Assembly (NCBI GenBank): GCA_964650385.1
Contig: CAZYTP010000025.1
Span: 1-29,211 of the forward strand
DNA from: JAUSPI01 sp964650385
GTDB taxonomy: Bacteria; Desulfobacterota; Syntrophia; Syntrophales; JADFWA01
Direction: 5' to 3'
Length of the DNA stretch: 29,211 nucleotides
The translations under genes were made by a program, and so were the position numbers. The notes below the pieces were generated by a model. It had not been told where the DNA came from. It worked only from the letters and a program-made list of their open reading frames with translations, and made no database searches. Shown piece after piece: positions 24,156 to 29,211 of the stretch (the first letter of the stretch is position 1; each line of letters starts with the position of its first letter).

Positions 24156-24812
24156 ATGACAACTTCAACTGATCAATACTGGGAATTACGGCTGGAGAAT
24201 TGTAAAAAAGCTTTGGAAAATAATAACTTCGAGGTATTTCTTGCAGATAACCCGGTACATGCCAAAGAGATTGTCCTAAAGGAGCTTTTGCCCAATATCA
24301 AGCCCAAAACCGCATCCTGGGGTGATTCCCTGACTTTAAGATCAACCGGACTCCTAAAGGCAATAAAGAAGAACCCCGATATCCATTTTATAGAAACCTT
24401 CGATAAAACTGTTCCCCGTGAAGAAGTCATAGAACGGCGCAGGCAAGCTTTATTGGTTGATCTCTTTCTTACGGGTACCAACGCAGTAACGGCAACAGGC
24501 AAGTTAGTAAACCTTGATATGATAGGAAATCGCGTAGCTGCCATTACATTCGGTCCCCGAAACGTAATTATTCTTGTGGGTCGCAACAAGGTCGTTTCAA
24601 ATGTTGAAGATGCTATGGAACGTATAAAGAATTACGCTGCGCCTATGAACGCCATTCGGCATAAAAATTTCAAGACGCCCTGCAGGGAAACATCTTATTG
24701 CACGGACTGTAAGGCTCCTGATCGGATTTGCAACATCTGGGGCATTATTGAAAAATCTTTTCCAAAGGGTCGAATAAAAGTCGTTTTAATCAATCAAGAC
24801 TTAGGGTTATAA
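24156..24812 (+). CDS. LUD-domain (LutC/YkgG-like) protein
   Basis: A 218-residue protein. The LUD (DUF162) fold covers about residues 10-170: a conserved start LENCKKALENNNFEVFLADN, TASWGDSLTLRSTGLL, LFLTGTNAVTATGKLVNLD and GPRNVIILVGRNKVV. A C-terminal Cys-rich segment, CRETSYCTDCKAPDRICN, could bind an iron-sulfur cluster or zinc. LUD proteins include LutB/LutC of L-lactate oxidation, but the LutA and LutB partners are absent here, so a lactate role is not supported. Stand-alone LUD proteins with this Cys tail are common in anaerobes, function unknown. AAGAGAAG precedes the ATG. Confidence 0.88.
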   Translation: MTTSTDQYWELRLENCKKALENNNFEVFLADNPVHAKEIVLKELLPNIKPKTASWGDSLTLRSTGLLKAIKKNPDIHFIETFDKTVPREEVIERRRQALLVDLFLTGTNAVTATGKLVNLDMIGNRVAAITFGPRNVIILVGRNKVVSNVEDAMERIKNYAAPMNAIRHKNFKTPCRETSYCTDCKAPDRICNIWGIIEKSFPKGRIKVVLINQDLGL

Positions 24813-24868
24813 AAACAGATTGAGGCATTGACACAATTTGCCTCTCATATAACTTTTGCCACAGTGGA

Positions 24869-24895
24869 CAGCGGTACAGCTTTGCTGAACCGCTG
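24869..24895. other. Hairpin upstream of the phytase gene
   Basis: CAGCGGT-A-CAGC (24869-24880) pairs with GCTG-A-ACCGCTG (24884-24895), leaving one A-A mismatch and a three-base loop. No T-run follows. It could end the LUD transcript or structure the phytase leader. Confidence 0.45.
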
Positions 24896-24920
24896 CGGGT
24901 AATGTCTTCGTTATCCCGGA

Positions 24921-26063
24921 ATGAGAGAACAGGTTATGGGAAGTAATTACACTATTTATAAAAGATTCTTTAATTCCAGAAACGTTAAACGTCTGTTGAT
25001 TGTTTTATTGTTTATTGGAATAGTCCATGTCTCATTTACATGGTATCTTTTTCACTCTGAAAGTACCAATACAATAACACCAACGATGAAGCTGCTTGCA
25101 GAAGGTTCCATCGACCAGGATGATATGTGTATCTGGATTCATCCCACAGAATCTTCGAAGAGTGTCATCATTACTGCGGACAAGAAAGCGGAAAAGGTTT
25201 TTGTGTATGATCTTGAGGGTAGCGTTCTTCAGGTGTTATCAATGCCGAAACCCGGAAACATTGATGTGAGGTATGGTTTTCCGCTTGGAGGTAAAAAAAT
25301 AGATATAGTGGCATATCTGCAGCGAAAAAAAGGGCACAGGATCATTGTTTTTGCTGTAGAACCCAAAACTCACCAACTAAAAAGGGTCGATGATAACTCA
25401 ATTCTTGTGGGCAAAGGAGTTGGCGGTACGTTGTATCACAGTCAGAAAACAGACAAATTTTATTTTATCAAGACCGCAGAGAAGAAAGGCAAAGGCGGGA
25501 TTGAACAGTTTGAATTGTTTGACGATGGTAAAAGTAAGATAACCGGAAGGAAAGTTCGCCAGTGGGATCTGGCCGGCTGTGAAGGTGCCGTTGCTGACGA
25601 TGAATCGTGTGCCCTTTACATCTCTCAGGAAGATAAAGGTGTCTGGAAAGTCGGTGCTGAACCGGGTGAGCCAACGCCGGGAGAACTTATAATAAAAACC
25701 TGGAAGAACGGTTTGATGTTTGATGTAGAAGGTCTTACTATTTATAAATCACATACCAGAGAAGGTTATTTAATGGTTTCAAATCAGTCACGAAATTCCG
25801 TTAAAGTTTATCAACTCGGAAAAGAAGATAAGTTCCTTGGAACTTTCCATATTGATGGTGCAATACATACCGATGGAATCGATATGACTAATGTTTGTCT
25901 CGGTATCAGGTTTCCCAAAGGTTTATTTGTTTGTCACACTGATCAGGAAGGCAGCAACCGTTGCCCCGTTTTGGTGACACCCTGGGAATCGATTGCCAGG
26001 GGTTTAAATTTCAAAGTGGATGTATCATGGAATCCCCGGAGTGAAACTTTCAAACATTTTTAA
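24921..26063 (+). CDS. Membrane-anchored beta-propeller phytase (3-phytase type)
   Basis: Hydrolyses phosphate from phytate or other inositol phosphates, calcium-dependent. The 380-residue protein has one N-terminal hydrophobic helix (about 23-43) and then the six-bladed propeller. Strong family blocks: DDMCIWIHPTESSKS, DVRYGFPLGGKKIDI, GGTLYHSQKTDKFYFI, QFELFDDGKSKITGRKVRQW, GCEGAVADDESCALYISQED, KGVWKVGAEPGE, DVEGLTIYKS, GYLMVSNQSRNSVKVY and HTDGIDMTNVCLGIRFPKG. The usual asparagines before DVRY are missing, so some calcium or phosphate contacts may differ. ATG 24936 is an alternative start. The stop codon lies 12 bases before the preferred octaheme cytochrome start, suggesting joint expression. 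Confidence 0.9.
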   Translation: MREQVMGSNYTIYKRFFNSRNVKRLLIVLLFIGIVHVSFTWYLFHSESTNTITPTMKLLAEGSIDQDDMCIWIHPTESSKSVIITADKKAEKVFVYDLEGSVLQVLSMPKPGNIDVRYGFPLGGKKIDIVAYLQRKKGHRIIVFAVEPKTHQLKRVDDNSILVGKGVGGTLYHSQKTDKFYFIKTAEKKGKGGIEQFELFDDGKSKITGRKVRQWDLAGCEGAVADDESCALYISQEDKGVWKVGAEPGEPTPGELIIKTWKNGLMFDVEGLTIYKSHTREGYLMVSNQSRNSVKVYQLGKEDKFLGTFHIDGAIHTDGIDMTNVCLGIRFPKGLFVCHTDQEGSNRCPVLVTPWESIARGLNFKVDVSWNPRSETFKHF

Positions 26064-26075
26064 ATGAGGACGATT

Positions 26076-27695
26076 ATGAAGAAACAAATTAAAATAAGTT
26101 TTTTTCTGTTTTTCTGTCTTTCCTCCTTGTTCCTGATTGTCACTTGTGTTTCCAAACAACAGATTGCTACACCAGGACTCGCTCCTGTCACTTTTCAATC
26201 AAATAAAGAAGAGCTTCGCATTGAAGAGATGCACAGCCGCGTTTTCAAACAGCTCGGTGGTTACAAGGGATCTGAGGCTTGTTACGCCTGTCATAAGAAA
26301 GAATACAGGGAAATAAGCAACAGTTACCATGTACATCAGGGACGAATCACAAAAGACGGTAAAATTGCTTACGACCCTTCAGAAGCTGTAGATACAGGTA
26401 TGTATACTCGATGGTATCCACTCTCCAATCTGGACCGGGCGGCTGAGCCCGAGAAACACTGGCAGCAGATGGAAGCTATCTTCTGCGCTCAGTGCCATCC
26501 CGGAGGCGGAGTATTAAAGCCCTACGGAATGGACGTTGACTGCCTTATATGCCACCAAAAGAGCGGGTACAAGGGCGGACAGGGCTTAGGTATGTCACCT
26601 GCGGGTATAGATAAGCATGGCAAAATGGTATTTAGCAACGGTGCGCGTCTTTCCTCTTTAATGATGGCCGGGGCCAAAGTGGGTGGAAACATGAAAAAGC
26701 TGGATCTGTCCGACATCGCAGTAAAAGCTATGGAAGGGGTGGAACTACGTGTCGGAAAGCCAACTCCGGACAATTGCAATTTCTGCCATTGGCGGACAAA
26801 TGGCAAACGGGGTACTCGATACGGCCTTTTCAAGGGTAGTCCTACTGACGTTCATTATGCCACCGGAATGAGGTGTCAGGAGTGTCACATTACAAAAAAT
26901 CATCAGATTGGAAAAGGTAAAATACTCGATGCAATAGGCACACCCGAATTGCGCGGAACGATGAAAACCTGTATAGACTGTCATTGCGATAAACCACATA
27001 CAGGTATAAACGAAAATGCTTTGAATGAACACTCGCATAGAATTACGTGCGAGGTCTGCCATATCCCGAAAACATACCCGGGCGCAAAACAAATCAACTG
27101 GCTCCCGGGAATGGATATGGAAAATATGATGAAACAATATCAGTGGATGATGCCGATTGCCAAGCTTTTCGGAATGGCGACACCTGAAAAGATGAACCAG
27201 CAAATAACAGATATGGTGGACTGCTACAAGTCCATGAAAAAAACCGGTTTTAAGCCCGTATATGCCTGGTATAATCCTGATGTCCTGTGCACTGAGATTC
27301 CACACCCAACAGGAAGCCGTGAAGATGACAACAGCCGTATTACGCCATTTTCGGTAGTTGAAACGATACTTTTTGATGACGGGACAACCCCTGAAGTCCT
27401 GGATGATCCTGACGGACATTCGAACGGCCACCCTGTCCCAAAAGCATTTGTGGCACGCGCCGGCGGTAAAGGGAAAAAGGACACCACGCTAAAACAGTTG
27501 CATCAATGGGAAAATGGACGTTATGATTCTACCATAATAAGAAGGTCACCCATGTACTTCCAGCAGTTCCATAGTATCGCCCCCGCTAAAGACGCCTTAA
27601 CCTGCAAGGATTGCCATATAAAAGCAGGTGGGCGACTGGATTTTAAATCCCTTGGTTACAGCTCGGAAGAAATTGAAGGTTTAACTGAACAATAA
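26076..27695 (+). CDS. Octaheme c-type cytochrome, tetrathionate reductase (OTR) family
   Basis: A 539-residue exported protein with eight CxxCH heme-binding motifs in order: CYACH, CAQCH, CLICH, CNFCH, CQECH, CIDCH, CEVCH, CKDCH. Count, length and spacing match the octaheme OTR family known from Shewanella, whose members reduce tetrathionate, nitrite or hydroxylamine in vitro. The N-terminus is a signal sequence; FLIVTC near residue 24 could be a lipobox, although Thr at -1 is unusual. I prefer ATG 26076 because GAGG lies seven bases upstream; an ATG directly at the phytase stop (26064) is an alternative. The enzyme would act in the periplasm and take electrons from the quinone pool or another cytochrome. 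Physiological substrate unknown. Confidence 0.93.
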   Translation: MKKQIKISFFLFFCLSSLFLIVTCVSKQQIATPGLAPVTFQSNKEELRIEEMHSRVFKQLGGYKGSEACYACHKKEYREISNSYHVHQGRITKDGKIAYDPSEAVDTGMYTRWYPLSNLDRAAEPEKHWQQMEAIFCAQCHPGGGVLKPYGMDVDCLICHQKSGYKGGQGLGMSPAGIDKHGKMVFSNGARLSSLMMAGAKVGGNMKKLDLSDIAVKAMEGVELRVGKPTPDNCNFCHWRTNGKRGTRYGLFKGSPTDVHYATGMRCQECHITKNHQIGKGKILDAIGTPELRGTMKTCIDCHCDKPHTGINENALNEHSHRITCEVCHIPKTYPGAKQINWLPGMDMENMMKQYQWMMPIAKLFGMATPEKMNQQITDMVDCYKSMKKTGFKPVYAWYNPDVLCTEIPHPTGSREDDNSRITPFSVVETILFDDGTTPEVLDDPDGHSNGHPVPKAFVARAGGKGKKDTTLKQLHQWENGRYDSTIIRRSPMYFQQFHSIAPAKDALTCKDCHIKAGGRLDFKSLGYSSEEIEGLTEQ

Positions 27696-27746
27696 AAAAA
27701 TAGTATTATAACATCAATCGGTAAAATTACTAAAGGAGTGTGCGCA

Positions 27747-28202
27747 ATGAAAAAAACTTTTATCACAGGTTTTCTCATTACAATCATTTTATTCCTTGGC
27801 ATAGCAGCGCAAGCCAACAACGGGAATGAGGATTTTGAAAAAGCTTCATCGGAAGCGAAAACTTCAGGCAAATATCTTCTGCTCCACTTCAGCGGATCAG
27901 ATTGGTGTCCGTGGTGCATGAAACTGGAGAGAAAAGTGTTGAGCCATGAGGCCTTCAAAACATTTGCAAAAGAAAACCTGGTTTATGTGTTGATTGACTT
28001 CCCCCGCAAAAAACAGCAGAGCGAAAAACGCAAAGAAGAAAATAGAAGGTTGATGGAAAAATTTAAAGTTCGCGGTTTTCCTACCATCATCATATTGAGT
28101 CCCGATGGAGAGATATTAGACACAACCGGTTATCGAAGAGGAGGGGCTGAAAAATATGTGGCTCGTCTTAAAGAGGCCATTAACAAACACAAAATGAAGT
28201 AA
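27747..28202 (+). CDS. Periplasmic thioredoxin-like protein
   Basis: 151 residues with a signal peptide (5-23, cut after AQA) and a thioredoxin fold of the Thioredoxin_7/DUF255-like group: LLLHFSGSDWCPWCMKLE holds the redox pair Cys54-Cys57, and KVRGFPTIIILSPDG carries the cis-Pro. GGAG eight bases before the ATG decides this start over a GTG three codons upstream. Following a multiheme cytochrome gene, it may help keep heme-site cysteines reduced for cytochrome c maturation; this is inference. Confidence 0.9.
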   Translation: MKKTFITGFLITIILFLGIAAQANNGNEDFEKASSEAKTSGKYLLLHFSGSDWCPWCMKLERKVLSHEAFKTFAKENLVYVLIDFPRKKQQSEKRKEENRRLMEKFKVRGFPTIIILSPDGEILDTTGYRRGGAEKYVARLKEAINKHKMK

Positions 28203-28233
28203 GTATATAACTGCCCTGATTGTATGGACGGGT

Positions 28234-29088
28234 ATGTTCACTCCAATGATAATAAAAGAAGATATTAAAAAAGCCGCATTGGCGCTTAAAAATGCAGATG
28301 CGGTTCTGATAACTGCAGGAGCAGGTATAGGCGTTGATTCAGGGCTGCCCGATTTCAGGGGGAATAAAGGGTTTTGGAAAGCTTACCCGCCTATTGCCAA
28401 ACTGGAACTGTCTTTTAGTGAAATGGCAAATCCACGGTGGTTTCACAACGACCCCCAATTAGCCTGGGCATTCTATGGACACCGGTTAAATCTTTACAGA
28501 AAAACAAAACCGCATAAAGGTTTTACCCAGCTTCTGGAAATAGCTGAACAGAAAATCGGAGGTTATTTTGTCTTCACATCTAATGTCGATGGACAATTCC
28601 AGAAAGCCGGTTATAAAAAAGACCGCATAGAGGAGTGCCATGGTTCAATCCATCATCTTCAATGCAGCAACGTTTGCAGTCATAAAATATGGGAGGCGAA
28701 CCGAACAGAGGTTGAAGTAAACGAAGATACGTTCAAGGCAGAAGAACCATTGCCCAAATGTGCAGACTGCGGCATGGTTGCCAGACCAAATATCCTGATG
28801 TTTGGCGACTGGAATTGGCTCCCCCACAGAACTGATGAACAGAGCCAGCGAATGAAAAAATGGTTAAAAAGAGTATACGATGAAAAAATGAAATTAGTGG
28901 TGGTTGAGATGGGCGCAGGGGAATCTGTCCCAACCGTCCGGATGAAATCCGAATCTGTAGTCCAGATGTACGGAGGCACTCTAGTCCGGATAAACCCTCG
29001 AGATTACTCGGTTTCTCCTCAACATATAGGAATACCGTTAGGCAGTGCAGAAGGGATAGAACAGATCTTTGAAAAAGTGACTGGATAG
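28234..29088 (+). CDS. Sir2-family NAD-dependent protein deacylase (sirtuin)
   Basis: 284 residues. NAD-binding Rossmann motif ITAGAGIGVDSGLPDFRG at 26-43, the FTSNVDGQFQKAG motif, catalytic His136 in CHGSIHHLQC, and zinc ligands Cys144, Cys148, Cys176, Cys179. The end differs from the classical GTSLxVxPA: here it reads EMGAGESVPTVR, then RINPRDYSV, as in less-studied bacterial sirtuin branches. Removes acyl groups from lysines with NAD consumption, cytoplasmic. The ATG has only a weak ribosome site; ATG 28246 is an alternative. It is last in the phytase-cytochrome-thioredoxin run, with no obvious functional link. Confidence 0.92.
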   Translation: MFTPMIIKEDIKKAALALKNADAVLITAGAGIGVDSGLPDFRGNKGFWKAYPPIAKLELSFSEMANPRWFHNDPQLAWAFYGHRLNLYRKTKPHKGFTQLLEIAEQKIGGYFVFTSNVDGQFQKAGYKKDRIEECHGSIHHLQCSNVCSHKIWEANRTEVEVNEDTFKAEEPLPKCADCGMVARPNILMFGDWNWLPHRTDEQSQRMKKWLKRVYDEKMKLVVVEMGAGESVPTVRMKSESVVQMYGGTLVRINPRDYSVSPQHIGIPLGSAEGIEQIFEKVTG

Positions 29089-29211
29089 TTGCTGGAATCC
29101 CCGCCATTGAAGATTTTATCTATTAAACATCAATTTCGACTTCCAAAATTCGATACAACCCTAAATCCGATATTAAGGTTTGAATTAGCGGGAAAATGAT
29201 TGAAAAAACCT

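Noticed and set aside
24156..24812. Assignment of the LUD protein as LutC of lactate utilisation
   Set aside because: LutA and LutB partners are missing and the Cys-rich tail is not typical of LutC, so only the domain-level call is supported.
26745..27431. Long minus-strand open frame (228 codons) opposite the octaheme cytochrome
   Set aside because: It is a shadow of a gene with eight clear heme motifs; its translation has no recognisable family, no ribosome site and a disordered composition.
1..29211. CRISPR arrays, rRNA genes and intact insertion sequences
   Set aside because: No regularly spaced direct repeats, rRNA segments or complete transposase genes were seen in the window.

Overview
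The window reads as chromosomal DNA of a Gram-negative, probably anaerobic bacterium, most likely of the Desulfobacterota (former Deltaproteobacteria). This rests on an MEP-pathway ispG, a bifunctional Rel, an octaheme cytochrome c of the tetrathionate-reductase type and a probable selenocysteine gene. No rRNA or other clear taxonomic marker is present, so the assignment is inference.

Region 1 (1-8255, minus strand): a deletion-damaged group II intron reverse transcriptase remnant lies at the edge. Next to it is a compact six-gene operon, read from 8255 down to 499: PaaK-like acyl-adenylating ligase, MFS transporter, E1-like ThiF/MoeB enzyme, PP-loop ATP pyrophosphatase with a four-Cys zinc site, degenerate HATPase fused to GNAT (with an apparent frameshift), and a stand-alone acyl-CoA carboxyltransferase. 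Gene junctions are TAATG, ATGA or 15-18 bases. I recognise each family but not the pathway; it looks like a small-molecule or thio/amide-forming biosynthetic system with its own exporter.

Region 2 (8497-16106, minus strand): a housekeeping run in transcription order ispG, proS, rel, N-acetylmuramoyl-L-alanine amidase, rph, rdgB, tRNA-Pro(TGG), ending in an intrinsic terminator. A 128-bp MITE-like palindromic repeat sits between ispG and proS. rdgB appears to start at CTG.

Region 3 (16494-20680, plus strand): small accessory genes (secreted Cache domain, CBS pair, secreted L-asparaginase, frameshifted exported protein, J-domain/receiver fusion, small membrane protein). They are separated by imperfect palindromes that look like integron attC sites (clearest at 19312-19373 and 18795-18853). 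No integrase is in the window, so this resembles a cassette cluster lacking an integrase.

Region 4 (20756-24812, plus strand): ppiB, cupin, small membrane protein, wrbA, SHOCT protein, a 58-codon membrane protein with an in-frame TGA that fits selenocysteine insertion (DUF6132-like, Cys-x4-Sec, with a SECIS-like hairpin 18 nt downstream), and a LUD-domain protein. Strong GC palindromes flank the selenoprotein gene.

Region 5 (24921-29088, plus strand): beta-propeller phytase, octaheme cytochrome c, periplasmic thioredoxin-like protein and sirtuin. The phytase stop codon lies only 12 bases before the preferred cytochrome start.
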